A stretch of 64,000 bases of DNA from contig NZ_JAUSXG010000001.1 of assembly GCF_030815855.1 (NCBI RefSeq), positions 4,402,001 to 4,466,000 on the forward strand, written 5' to 3'. The translations under genes were made by a program, and so were the position numbers. The stretch comes from Variovorax paradoxus. Its GTDB lineage: Bacteria > Pseudomonadota > Gammaproteobacteria > Burkholderiales > Burkholderiaceae_C. Positions 26,621 to 34,997 of the stretch are shown here, in pieces (within the stretch, counting starts at the first letter, position 1; every line of letters begins with the position of its first letter). The notes below the pieces were generated by a model. The model did not search any database and had not been told where the DNA came from. It saw only the letters and a program-made list of their open reading frames with translations.

Positions 26621-27517
26621 TCAGGCAGTCGTGTGCGGGACGCCGGATTGCTGCACCGCGGTAATCGCGGCCAGGCGATGCAGCTTGTCGAGCATGCTCG
26701 GCCACAGGCTTTGGCTGAACTGTTCGCGGAAGAAGCCGAAGTGCCCGATGCGCCGCGCCTGCACGTCGGCCGGTGCGATGCGCTCCACCGCACGCGGCGC
26801 GCCCGCATAAAAGCTCATCAGGCTTTCGGTGCCCGCGAGCGTCATGAGTTCATCGTCGGTAATCGACAGCGCGAGCACCGGAAAGCGCACGCGCCCGTAG
26901 CTCTGCAAGGCGCTTTCGCCTTCGGCGCCCACGCTGTAGCGCGGATGAAGGCACCAGCGGCGCCACTGCAGGATGACCCCGCGCGGCAGGTCGCCGACCT
27001 TCTTGAGCTTGCGGCCCGGGAAGTAGCCGCAAACCCGCGTGACCAGCGGCACGAGCACGAACCAGAAATAGAGAATGCTGCGCTTCAACTTCGGCGCGTT
27101 CTCGCGCCAGTAGCCGCTGCCCGCCGCGATGCTGACGAGGCCGTCCACCTGTTCCGGCCGCTGCAGGAAGCCCGGCAGCTGCGCGCCCAGGCTGTGGCCG
27201 AGGAGATAGAGCGGCTGCCCGGGCAGCGCCGACTTTGCGGCGTCGATAACCGCCTCGTAGTCGCGCGCCCAGTCGAACAGATCGGCCTCGAAGCCGCGCA
27301 GCGAGGCGCCGTTGCGCGAATCGCCGCTGCCGCGGTAGTCGAAGGTCCACACGCGCAGGCCCTGGCCGGCGAGCCACTGCGCGAAGGGCTCGTAGAACGA
27401 CTGGCGCACGCCCATCGCACCACCGATGACGATGCTGGCACGAGGTTCTCCAGCCGGATCGTAGCGGCGCACCGCCACTTGCACGCCGTTGTCGACTGGT
27501 AGTTGTTGTGCCTGCAT
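26621..27517 (-). CDS. Alpha/beta hydrolase (serine aminopeptidase-like)
   Basis: A 298-residue alpha/beta-hydrolase. The nucleophile elbow is GHSLGAQ near residues 112-118. The preceding FDYRGSGDSR motif, an acid candidate in LSITDDELMT near 215, and the His of RRIGHFGFF near 264 complete a catalytic triad. The substrate is unknown. ATG 27517 has GAAGGAG seven bases upstream and is preferred over 27541. It heads a minus-strand group with the thioesterase and SDR. Confidence 0.87.
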   Translation of the reverse strand: MQAQQLPVDNGVQVAVRRYDPAGEPRASIVIGGAMGVRQSFYEPFAQWLAGQGLRVWTFDYRGSGDSRNGASLRGFEADLFDWARDYEAVIDAAKSALPGQPLYLLGHSLGAQLPGFLQRPEQVDGLVSIAAGSGYWRENAPKLKRSILYFWFVLVPLVTRVCGYFPGRKLKKVGDLPRGVILQWRRWCLHPRYSVGAEGESALQSYGRVRFPVLALSITDDELMTLAGTESLMSFYAGAPRAVERIAPADVQARRIGHFGFFREQFSQSLWPSMLDKLHRLAAITAVQQSGVPHTTA

Positions 27518-27590
27518 CGTTTGCTCCTTCTCGTTGATCAATCACCGACCCGCGGCGTAGCGATCGGGATGAGATGCAAGGCGCGGGTGG

Positions 27591-27631
27591 CGGGAAACCG
27601 GAGCGACCTTCAAGGTCGTGAGGATTTCCCG
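27591..27631. repeat. Cruciform-like inverted repeat
   Basis: A 41-base inverted repeat. CGACCTT (27604-27610) and AAGGTCG (27612-27618) pair perfectly around one base, and the outer CGGGAAA and TTTCCCG also pair; 15 of 20 positions match. It lies about 40 bases after the thiolase gene, in the 154-base gap before the alpha/beta hydrolase gene. There is no T-run. It may be a rho-dependent processing site or an operator. Confidence 0.5.
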
Positions 27632-27671
27632 ACGGGCCCCGCAGCGCCGCAGATCGCCCGCGCAGTAGCCG

Positions 27672-28868
27672 CTACACGCGTTCGAAGATGCCGGCTGCGC
27701 CCTGCCCCATCCCTACGCACATCGTGACCATGCCGTACTTCAGGTTCTCGCGCCGCAGCGCGTGCACCACGGTCGCCGCGCGAATCGCGCCCGTCGCGCC
27801 GAGCGGGTGGCCCAGCGCAATCGCGCCGCCCATCGGATTGACCTTGCTCGGATCGAGTCCCAGCGTATTGATGACTGCCAGCGATTGCGCGGCGAAAGCT
27901 TCGTTGAGCTCGAACCAGTCGATGTCCTCATGCTTGAGCCCCGCGTAGCGCAGCGCGGCCGGAATCGCCTCGATCGGCCCGATGCCCATGATGTGCGGCG
28001 GCACGCCCTTGCTTGCAAAGCTCACGAAGCGCGCGAGCGGCGTGAGGCCGTATTGCTTGACGGCTTTCTCGCTCGCCAGGATGAGCGCGCCCGCGCCGTC
28101 CGAGGTCTGCGAGCTGTTGCCCGCCGTCACGGTGCCGCGCGCAGCGAACACGGTGCGCAGCTTGGCCAAGCCTTCCAGGCTGGTGTCGGGGCGCGCGCCT
28201 TCGTCGAGGTTCACGGTGCGGGTCTTCGCAGTCGATTCGCCGGTCTCGAGGTTCGGCGTGCGGTCGGTCACGTCGATCGGCGTGATCTCGTCGGCGAACT
28301 TGCCGGCCTTCTGCGCGGCCAGTGCCTTCTGGTGCGAGGCGAGCGCGAACTCGTCCTGCGCGTCGCGGCTCACCTTCCACTGCTGCGCGACCTTCTCGGC
28401 CGTGAGGCCCATGCCGTAGGCAATGCCCACGTCGCCTTCGCGCTCGAAGATGGAGGGCGACAGCGAAGGCGAGTTGCCCATCATCGGCACCATGCTCATG
28501 CTCTCGACACCGGCGGCGATCATCACGTCGGCCTCGCCGACACGGATGCGGTCGGCGGCCATCTGCACTGCAGAGAGGCCCGAAGCGCAGAAGCGGTTCA
28601 CGGTGATGCCGCCGATGCTGGTGGGAAGACCCGCCAGCACCGCGCCGATGCGCGCAACGTTCAGGCCCTGCTGCGATTCGGGAATCGCGCAGCCGCAGAT
28701 GATGTCTTCGATCGCCTTGGGGTCGAGGCCCGGCACTGCGGCGAGCGCGGCCTTCAGCGTGGTCGCCAGCAGGTCGTCGGGGCGGTAATTGCGGAAGTAG
28801 CCGCGGTGGGATTTGCCGATGGGCGTGCGGGTGGCGGAGACGATGTAGGCGTCTTGGATTTGTTTCAT
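27672..28868 (-). CDS. Acetyl-CoA C-acyltransferase (thiolase)
   Basis: A 398-residue thiolase, normal length. The nucleophilic Cys is in VNRFCASGLSAVQMAADRI near residue 91, the His in GGAIALGHPLGATGAIR near 356, and the second Cys in TMCVGMGQGAAGIFERV. It performs the last step of beta-oxidation, splitting 3-ketoacyl-CoA. The ATG overlaps the stop of the DUF559 gene (ATGA at 28865-28868). The expected partner, the FadN-type enzyme, lies beyond that gene, so the DUF559 unit appears inserted into the beta-oxidation operon. Confidence 0.93.
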   Translation of the reverse strand: MKQIQDAYIVSATRTPIGKSHRGYFRNYRPDDLLATTLKAALAAVPGLDPKAIEDIICGCAIPESQQGLNVARIGAVLAGLPTSIGGITVNRFCASGLSAVQMAADRIRVGEADVMIAAGVESMSMVPMMGNSPSLSPSIFEREGDVGIAYGMGLTAEKVAQQWKVSRDAQDEFALASHQKALAAQKAGKFADEITPIDVTDRTPNLETGESTAKTRTVNLDEGARPDTSLEGLAKLRTVFAARGTVTAGNSSQTSDGAGALILASEKAVKQYGLTPLARFVSFASKGVPPHIMGIGPIEAIPAALRYAGLKHEDIDWFELNEAFAAQSLAVINTLGLDPSKVNPMGGAIALGHPLGATGAIRAATVVHALRRENLKYGMVTMCVGMGQGAAGIFERV

Positions 28869-29353
28869 GGCTTTTCAGTCCTTGTATCTTGTCTTGCTGA
28901 TTCGTCCGATGAGACGATGGTCGGCTGTTGTCTTGCTCCCTCTCCCGCTTGCGGGAGAGGGTTGGGGTGAGGGTTGTCTTCTCGCAGCGCCTGCAGAATC
29001 CGTTCGCGAACGGCATCCGTCTGCATCAGAACTTCGTTGTTCCAGAACCGAAGCACACGATAGCCCTGGGCTTGCATGAAGCGGGTCCGGTTCTCGTCGT
29101 ACGCGGCGGCTTCCACATGCTGGCCGCCGTCCAGTTCGACGATCAGCTTTGCTTCGAGGCACGCGAAGTCTGCGAAGTACGGCCCGATTGGCCGCTGACG
29201 GCGGAACTTTTGGTTGGCCAGGCGGCGGTCGCGCAGGTGGTACCAGAGCAGGGACTCGGCATCCGTCGGGGTTTCTCGAAGGCTGCGAGCCCTCACCCTA
29301 GCCCTCTCCCGCAAGCGGGAGAGGGGACCGGACGTGTCGATGTCTTCGCTCAT
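28865..29353 (-). CDS. DUF559 endonuclease-like protein carried between inverted repeats
   Basis: A 162-residue protein of the DUF559 family, related to Vsr-like and PD-(D/E)XK nucleases. Likely active-site residues lie in YFADFACLEAKLIVELDGGQ: Asp62, Glu73 and Asp75, with His79 after. A later GYRVLRFWNNEVL is family-typical. Residues about 10-21 (PLSRLRERARV) and 127-139 (NPHPNPLPQAGEG) are encoded by the two terminal palindromes, so only the middle is ancestral protein. The stop overlaps the thiolase ATG. Activity is inferred, not shown. Confidence 0.87.
   Translation of the reverse strand: MSEDIDTSGPLSRLRERARVRARSLRETPTDAESLLWYHLRDRRLANQKFRRQRPIGPYFADFACLEAKLIVELDGGQHVEAAAYDENRTRFMQAQGYRVLRFWNNEVLMQTDAVRERILQALREDNPHPNPLPQAGEGARQQPTIVSSDESARQDTRTEKP
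28938..29325. mobile_element. Putative DUF559-carrying inverted-repeat element (388 bp)
   Basis: Left end 28938-28973: a 24-base palindrome with arms CCCTCTCCCGC/GCGGGAGAGGG, then the tail TTGGGGTGAGGG. Right end 29290-29325: the tail CCCTCACCCTAG, then a palindrome that is the exact reverse complement of the left one. The ends are thus 36-base inverted repeats matching at 34 positions. The DUF559 nuclease domain lies between. The same ends occur as closely spaced pairs at 19780-19880 and 41113-41224 and singly at 21620-21653. Mobility is inferred. Confidence 0.6.
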
Positions 29354-29366
29354 GGTCCTTGCCAGG

Positions 29367-31790
29367 TCAGTTCCGCACCGGCTTCCCCGTGCTCAGCATC
29401 CCCATGATCCGCTCCTGCGTCGTCGGGTGCACGATGAGCGAGCAGAACGCCTTGCGTTCCAGCGTCATCAGGTATTCCTCGGTCACGAGCGATCCCGCGT
29501 CCACGTCGCCGCCGGTGACCACGTTCGCAATCAGGCTCGCGATATGGAAGTCGTGTGCGCTGATGAAGCCGCCGTCGCGCATGTTCACCAGCTGGCCCTT
29601 GATCGTCGCCGCGCCGCTGCGGCCCGCCACGCGGAAGGTGCGGCGCAGCGGTGCGCGGTAGCCGGCGTCGGCCATCGCCTTCGCTTGCTGCAGTGCCACG
29701 TAGAGCAGCTCGTCCTTGTTCGGCACGATCACGTCGCTGTCGAGCAGGTAGCCCAGCTTCTTCGAATCGAGCGCACCGGTGCCGACCTTGGCCATGGCCG
29801 CGGCGGTGAAGCCTTCGGTCAGGAACGGCAGCAGGTCGGTGCCCGTCGAGGCCGATGCATTTTCGGCCGCGCGGCGTGCGATGTACGTCAGGCCGCCCGC
29901 GCCGGGGATCAGGCCTACGCCGACTTCGACGAGGCCGATGTAGCTTTCCATGGCCGCCACGCGCTTGGCCGAATACACGGCCAGCTCGCAGCCGCCGCCC
30001 AGCGCCATGCCGCGCACGGCCGACACCACCGGCACGCTCGCGTAGCGAATCTTGAGCATCACGTTCTGCAGCTCTTCCTCGGCGCCTTCGACCGCGCCGA
30101 TGCCCGCGACCACGAAGGCCGGCAGCATCGCCTGGAGGTCGGCGCCGACCGAGAACATCTCGTCGGGCGACCAGATCACCAGGCCCTTGTACTCGGCTTC
30201 GGCCAGGTCGACCGCGGCGCCAAGCGCTTCGGCCACGTCGGGGCTGATGGCGTGCATCTTCGAATGGATGCTGGCGATCAGGACCTCGCCATCGAGCGTC
30301 CACACGCGCACGTCGCCTTCATCGCTGATGGTCGTGCCCGCGGTGTTGGCATCGGCCGCGTTCGCACCGAGCACGCTCTCGGGGAACAGCTGGCGGTCAT
30401 GCACCGGCAGCTTGCGCTGCGGCACGAACTTGTTCTGCGACGCGCTCCACGAGCCCTCGGGCGTGTGCACGCCGCCCGCCTCGGCCACCGGGCCTTCAAA
30501 CACCCACTTGGGCAGCGGTGCCGTGCTCAGCGCCTTGCCCGCGTCGATGTCTTCCTGCACCCACTTGGCGACCTGCGCCCATCCTGCCTCCTGCCAGAGC
30601 TCGAACGGGCCCTGCTTCATGCCGAAGCCCCAGCGCATCGCGAAGTCGATGTCGCGCGCGCTCTCGGCAATGGTCTCCAGGTGCACCGCGGCGTAATGAA
30701 AGCCGTCGCGCAGAATGGCCCAGAGGAACTGGCCTTGCGGTCCTTCGCTCTCGCGCAGCAGCTTCAGCCGCTCGCCCGCGGGTTTCTTGAGCATGCGGCC
30801 GTACACCTCGTCGGCCTTGGCGCCGGCGGGCACGTACTCGCCGCTCTGGAGGTCGAAGCGCAGGATGTCGCGGCCCACCTTCTTGAAGAAGCCGGCCTTG
30901 GTCTTCTGGCCGAGGTTGCCAAGCTCGAGCAGCTTGGCGAGCACGGGCGGCGTCGAGAAGTTGGCGTAGAACGGATCGCTCTCGGCGTCCAGGTTGTCCT
31001 GCAGCGTCTTGACGACATGGGCCATGGTGTCCAGGCCCACCACGTCGGCGGTGCGGAAGGTGCCCGAGCTTGCGCGGCCCAGCTTCTTGCCCGTGAGGTC
31101 GTCCACCACGTCGGGCGTGAGGCCGAACTTCTCGACTTCCTTGAGCGTCGCCAGCATGCCGGCGATGCCGACGCGGTTGGCGATGAAATTGGGCGTGTCG
31201 TGCGCGCGCACCACGCCCTTGCCGAGCGTGCTGGTGACGAAGGCCTCGAGGTCGTCGAGCACCTTCGGCTCGGTGGTGGGCGTGTTGATCAGCTCCACCA
31301 GGAACATGTAGCGCGGCGGGTTGAAGAAGTGAATGCCGCAGAAGCGCGGCTTCAGCGCTTCGGGCAACGCTTCGCTGAGCTTGGTGATCGAAAGGCCCGA
31401 GGTGTTCGAGGCCAGGATCGAGTGCTTGGCCACATGCGGCGCGATCTTCTTGTAGAGATCGAGCTTCCAGTCCACGCGTTCGGCAATCGCTTCGATGATG
31501 AGGTCGCACTCGCCGAGCTTGGCGAGGTCGTCGTCATAGTTGGCTTGCTCGATGAGCACCGCATCGGCCACGTCGCCGAGCGGTGCCGGCTTGAGCTTCT
31601 TGAGGTTGTCGATGGCGCGCGTGACGATGCCGTTCTTCGCTGCACCTTGAGCGACAGCGCCGGTCGCGTCCTTGGCGGCCAGGTCGAACAGCACCACGGG
31701 CACGCGCACGTTGACGAGATGAGCGGCAATCTGCGCGCCCATCACGCCGGCGCCGAGCACGGCGACCTTCTTCACTTGAAATCGGGACAT
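29367..31790 (-). CDS. FadN-type 3-hydroxyacyl-CoA dehydrogenase/enoyl-CoA hydratase
   Basis: An 807-residue bifunctional beta-oxidation enzyme in which the dehydrogenase comes first. The NAD-binding KVAVLGAGVMGAQIAAHLV lies at residues 7-25. A second helical dehydrogenase domain and a GFFKKVGRDI segment follow, then a crotonase domain from about residue 490 with SVGADLQAMLP and GMALGGGCELAV. It hydrates enoyl-CoA and oxidises 3-hydroxyacyl-CoA. The order is the reverse of FadB and like Bacillus FadN. It starts 38 bases after the DUF2147 gene; its ribosome-binding site is weak. Confidence 0.92.
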   Translation of the reverse strand: MSRFQVKKVAVLGAGVMGAQIAAHLVNVRVPVVLFDLAAKDATGAVAQGAAKNGIVTRAIDNLKKLKPAPLGDVADAVLIEQANYDDDLAKLGECDLIIEAIAERVDWKLDLYKKIAPHVAKHSILASNTSGLSITKLSEALPEALKPRFCGIHFFNPPRYMFLVELINTPTTEPKVLDDLEAFVTSTLGKGVVRAHDTPNFIANRVGIAGMLATLKEVEKFGLTPDVVDDLTGKKLGRASSGTFRTADVVGLDTMAHVVKTLQDNLDAESDPFYANFSTPPVLAKLLELGNLGQKTKAGFFKKVGRDILRFDLQSGEYVPAGAKADEVYGRMLKKPAGERLKLLRESEGPQGQFLWAILRDGFHYAAVHLETIAESARDIDFAMRWGFGMKQGPFELWQEAGWAQVAKWVQEDIDAGKALSTAPLPKWVFEGPVAEAGGVHTPEGSWSASQNKFVPQRKLPVHDRQLFPESVLGANAADANTAGTTISDEGDVRVWTLDGEVLIASIHSKMHAISPDVAEALGAAVDLAEAEYKGLVIWSPDEMFSVGADLQAMLPAFVVAGIGAVEGAEEELQNVMLKIRYASVPVVSAVRGMALGGGCELAVYSAKRVAAMESYIGLVEVGVGLIPGAGGLTYIARRAAENASASTGTDLLPFLTEGFTAAAMAKVGTGALDSKKLGYLLDSDVIVPNKDELLYVALQQAKAMADAGYRAPLRRTFRVAGRSGAATIKGQLVNMRDGGFISAHDFHIASLIANVVTGGDVDAGSLVTEEYLMTLERKAFCSLIVHPTTQERIMGMLSTGKPVRN

Positions 31791-31828
31791 GTTGATTGGT
31801 ATTTCTTGGTTGACAACGCGCGGCAGGC

Positions 31829-32263
31829 TTACTGCACGCGGTTCCAGGTTTGAGTGCGCCAGAAAGGCCCCAGGTAGCCACGGACCTCGAGCTTCTTGCC
31901 GCCGTCGATGGGCGTGAAGCTCGCGCGGTATTCCTTGCCGTTCTCGGGATCGAGGATCCTTCCGCCTTCCCAGACATCCTTGCCCTCGGCCTTCTTGCCG
32001 CCGCGGATGATCTCGAGCCCCGCAATGGGCTTGCCCTTGCGGTCGTCGGTGCATTCGTCGCAGATCGCGTCGGGCCTGGTGTCTTTCCGGAGCGACTTCT
32101 CGATGCGGCCGATGAGTGCACCATTGGATTCACCGATGCGGATTTCCGCCTTGACTTCGCCGGTCTTGTCGTCGACGTTGCGCCACAGGCCTACCGGCGT
32201 GCTCTGGGCCATGGCCGAGGCAGCGGTGACGGTGAACAAGAGGGCTACAAAGCTTGCTTTCAT
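31829..32263 (-). CDS. Secreted DUF2147 family protein
   Basis: A 144-residue protein with a signal peptide (MKASFVALLFTVTAASAMAQ) and one DUF2147 domain: PVGLWRNVDDKTGEVKAEIRI at the start and RGYLGPFWRTQTWNRV at the end. Two close cysteines in ICDECTDDR may form a disulphide or metal site. The molecular role of DUF2147 is unknown. It lies between the acyl-CoA dehydrogenase and FadN-type genes of a beta-oxidation operon, with short gaps of 38 and 44 bases. Confidence 0.88.
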   Translation of the reverse strand: MKASFVALLFTVTAASAMAQSTPVGLWRNVDDKTGEVKAEIRIGESNGALIGRIEKSLRKDTRPDAICDECTDDRKGKPIAGLEIIRGGKKAEGKDVWEGGRILDPENGKEYRASFTPIDGGKKLEVRGYLGPFWRTQTWNRVQ

Positions 32264-32307
32264 GATCGGCTGCCGGTCGAGTGGGTGTGGAAGAAAGAAC
32301 CCTGGCT

Positions 32308-34104
32308 TTACGCCAGCGCGGCGTCGGTGTCCATCAACACCTTGCTGCCGACGCGCGCGGTGCGCATCAGCGTCGCGGTCTCGGGGAACAGCTTGGCGAA
32401 GTAGAAGCGTGCGGTCTGCAGCTTGGCAACATAGAACGGATCGTTGTTGCCGGCCGCGATTTCGCGCAGCGCGACCTGGGCCATGCGGGCGAACAGGTAG
32501 CCGAACACGAAGTGGCCGGCCACGCGCAGGTAGTCCACCGCGGCAGCGCCCACCTCGTCGGGGTTCTGGAAGCCCTTGAAGCCGATTTCGGTCGTGAACT
32601 TGGTGAGCTGGTCGCCCAGCATCGCGATCGGGTTGATGAACTCGGCCATCTTCTCGTTCACGCCCTCTTCTTCCACCAGCTTCGCGACGAGCTTGCCGAA
32701 CTTCTTCAGCGACGCGCCGTTGTTGCCGAGCACCTTGCGGCCCAGCAGGTCCAGCGACTGGATCGTGTTGGTGCCTTCATAGATCATGTTGATGCGGTTG
32801 TCGCGCACGAACTGCTCCATGCCCCATTCCTTGATGAATCCGTGGCCGCCGAACACCTGCATGCACGAGTTGGTCGCAATGTGGCCGTTGTCGGTGATGA
32901 AGGCCTTGACGATCGGCGTGAGCAGCGCCACCAGTTCGCCCGAGTCCTTGCGCACCTTCTCGTCGGGGTGGTGGTGCTCCTTGTCGAGCAGCAGCGTGCA
33001 GAAGATCTGCAGCGCGCGGCCGCCTTCGGCGTAGGCCTTGGCCGTGAGCAGCATCTTGCGCACGTCGGGGTGCACGATGATCGGGTCGGCGTCCTTGTCC
33101 TTGGCCTTCACGCCCGAGAGCGAACGCATCTGCGTGCGGTCCTTCGCGTAGGCCAGCGCATTCTGGTAAGCCACTTCAGTCAGTCCGAGCGACTGATTGC
33201 CCACGCCCAGGCGCGCGGCGTTCATCATCACGAACATCGCGGCCAAACCCTTGTTGGGCTCGCCCACCAGCGTGCCGGTGGCGCCTTCGATCACGATCTG
33301 CGCGGTGGCGTTGCCATGGATGCCCATCTTGTGCTCGAGGCCGGCGCAGAAGATCGGATTGCGCTCGCCCAGCGAGCCGTCGGGCTTCACCTTGAACTTC
33401 GGCACCACGAACAGGCTGATGCCCTTGCTGCCCTTGGGCGCGTCGGGCAGGCGGGCCAGCACCAGGTGAATGATGTTGCTCGTCATGTCGTGCTCGCCGG
33501 CCGAGATGAAGATCTTGCTGCCGGTGATGCGGTACGTGCCGTCGGCCTGCGGTTCGGCCTTGGTGCGCAAGAGGCCGAGGTCGGTGCCGCAATGGGGTTC
33601 TGTCAGGCACATGGTGCCGGTCCATTCGCCGCTCGTGAGCTTGGGCAGGTAGGTCTTCTTCTGTTCGTCGGTGCCGTGGGCCGCCAGTGCTTCATACGCG
33701 CCGTGCGAGAGGCCGGGGTACATGGTCCAGGCCTGGTTGGCGCTGTTGAGCATTTCGAACAGGCACTGGTTCACCACGAAGGGCAGGCCCTGGCCCCCGA
33801 AAGCCGGGTCGCACGAGAGCGCGGGCCAGCCGCCTTCGACATACTTGGCGTAGGCGTCCTTGAAGCCCGTGGGCGTCTTCACCTCGTGCGTGGTCTTGTC
33901 GAGCTTGCAGCCCTCTTCGTCGCCGCTGATGTTGAGCGGGAACGTGACTTCGGCCGCGAACTTGCCGGCCTCTTCGATCACCGCGTTGATGGTGTCGGCA
34001 TCCGTCTCGGCGTGGGCCGGAAGCGCCTTGAGTTCATCGGCGACGTTGAGCACTTCGTGCAGCACGAACTGCATGTCGCGTACGGGTGGGTTGTAGCTGG
34101 GCAT
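32308..34104 (-). CDS. Acyl-CoA dehydrogenase, large (about 600-residue) type
   Basis: A 598-residue acyl-CoA dehydrogenase of the long type that includes DmdC and AcdA-like proteins. It starts MPSYNPPVRDMQFVLHEVL. It has MCLTEPHCGTDLGLLRTKA near residue 165 for flavin contact. The catalytic Glu is in MIYEGTNTIQSLDLLGRKV near 445. An extra C-terminal helical domain follows. It introduces the 2,3-double bond in acyl-CoA at the head of the beta-oxidation operon. ATG 34104 is the family start and is preceded by a CAGGAGAG ribosome-binding site. Confidence 0.92.
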   Translation of the reverse strand: MPSYNPPVRDMQFVLHEVLNVADELKALPAHAETDADTINAVIEEAGKFAAEVTFPLNISGDEEGCKLDKTTHEVKTPTGFKDAYAKYVEGGWPALSCDPAFGGQGLPFVVNQCLFEMLNSANQAWTMYPGLSHGAYEALAAHGTDEQKKTYLPKLTSGEWTGTMCLTEPHCGTDLGLLRTKAEPQADGTYRITGSKIFISAGEHDMTSNIIHLVLARLPDAPKGSKGISLFVVPKFKVKPDGSLGERNPIFCAGLEHKMGIHGNATAQIVIEGATGTLVGEPNKGLAAMFVMMNAARLGVGNQSLGLTEVAYQNALAYAKDRTQMRSLSGVKAKDKDADPIIVHPDVRKMLLTAKAYAEGGRALQIFCTLLLDKEHHHPDEKVRKDSGELVALLTPIVKAFITDNGHIATNSCMQVFGGHGFIKEWGMEQFVRDNRINMIYEGTNTIQSLDLLGRKVLGNNGASLKKFGKLVAKLVEEEGVNEKMAEFINPIAMLGDQLTKFTTEIGFKGFQNPDEVGAAAVDYLRVAGHFVFGYLFARMAQVALREIAAGNNDPFYVAKLQTARFYFAKLFPETATLMRTARVGSKVLMDTDAALA

Positions 34105-34171
34105 CCGGAACTCTCCTGGTCGAAAACTGGATAGATAAAAGAAAGGGGCAAGAACGAGAAAAAGGGGCCGC

Positions 34172-34873
34172 TCAGCGCACTGGCTTGAGTCGGCGGGAAG
34201 CAGGTTTGGCCACCGCAGCAGCGGCCTCGGCCGGCGGCGGCGCGTCCGGCGTGGCACTGCGCGCCAGGATGTTGTCGAAGCCGACATTCGCGCGCCCGAT
34301 GGAGCCGGGCACCTGCAGGAAGCGCGCTTCATAGTGCAGCGCGAGGATCAGGCCGTGGATTTCGAACGCGACCTGGCGCTCGTCGGCGTCGGCGCGCAGA
34401 TGGCCTTCGCTCTTTGCTTGAACGATGGCACGCAGAACCGCCGCCTGCCAGATGCTGACCGACTCCACGAGCGCATCGCGCACCGGGCCGGGACGGTCGT
34501 CGAATTCGGAAGCGCCGCTGATGTAGATGCAGCCCGAGTCAATCTCGGCCGAGGTGCGCTTCATCCAGTTGGCGAACATCGCGCGAAGCCGCGGCAGGCC
34601 GCGCGGCGCCTCAAGGGCGGGGAAGAACACCTCTTGCTCGAAACGTGCGTGATACTCGCGCACCACCGAGATCTGCAGTTCCTCGCGCGAGCCGAAGTGG
34701 GCGAACACGCCCGACTTGCTCATCTTGGTGAGCTCGGCCACTGCGCCGATCGACAGGCCCTCGAGCCCGATCTGCGCAGCCAGCGCCAACGCCGCATCGA
34801 CGATGACGGCCTTGGTCTGCTGGCCCTTCTGGGCGGCGCGGACCGGCTTGGCGGGAACGGCATTGACGGACAT
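34172..34873 (-). CDS. TetR-family regulator of the beta-oxidation operon
   Basis: A 233-residue TetR repressor. The N-terminal helix-turn-helix is AALALAAQIGLEGLSIGAVAE ending in MSKSGVFAHFGSREELQ near residues 40-65, then a ligand-binding domain and an Ala/Pro-rich tail. Start 34873 follows a palindromic operator at 34895-34906, so it is probably autoregulated. It lies 67 bases before the acyl-CoA dehydrogenase gene on the same strand and is likely co-transcribed. The inducer is probably an acyl-CoA. Confidence 0.88.
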   Translation of the reverse strand: MSVNAVPAKPVRAAQKGQQTKAVIVDAALALAAQIGLEGLSIGAVAELTKMSKSGVFAHFGSREELQISVVREYHARFEQEVFFPALEAPRGLPRLRAMFANWMKRTSAEIDSGCIYISGASEFDDRPGPVRDALVESVSIWQAAVLRAIVQAKSEGHLRADADERQVAFEIHGLILALHYEARFLQVPGSIGRANVGFDNILARSATPDAPPPAEAAAAVAKPASRRLKPVR

Positions 34874-34894
34874 CGCGGAAGCTCCGAATAAAAC

Positions 34895-34906
34895 GAACGG
34901 TCGTTC
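34895..34906. promoter_or_regulatory. TetR-type operator
   Basis: GAACG-GT-CGTTC lies 22 bases before the tetR start codon. Arms of five bases around a two-base centre and the ACGNNCGT-like core are typical of TetR sites. A TTGACA on the minus strand (34939-34934) lies just upstream and could be the -35 box. No clear -10 was found. Confidence 0.65.
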
Positions 34907-34997
34907 TATTTTGCAGGGGCTTTGCACTTTGGCTGTCAATGTCCTTCCACGTTTTAAGGTTAATCGGCCGGAGACCGGGCCACCGCTGGCCCCCCGA

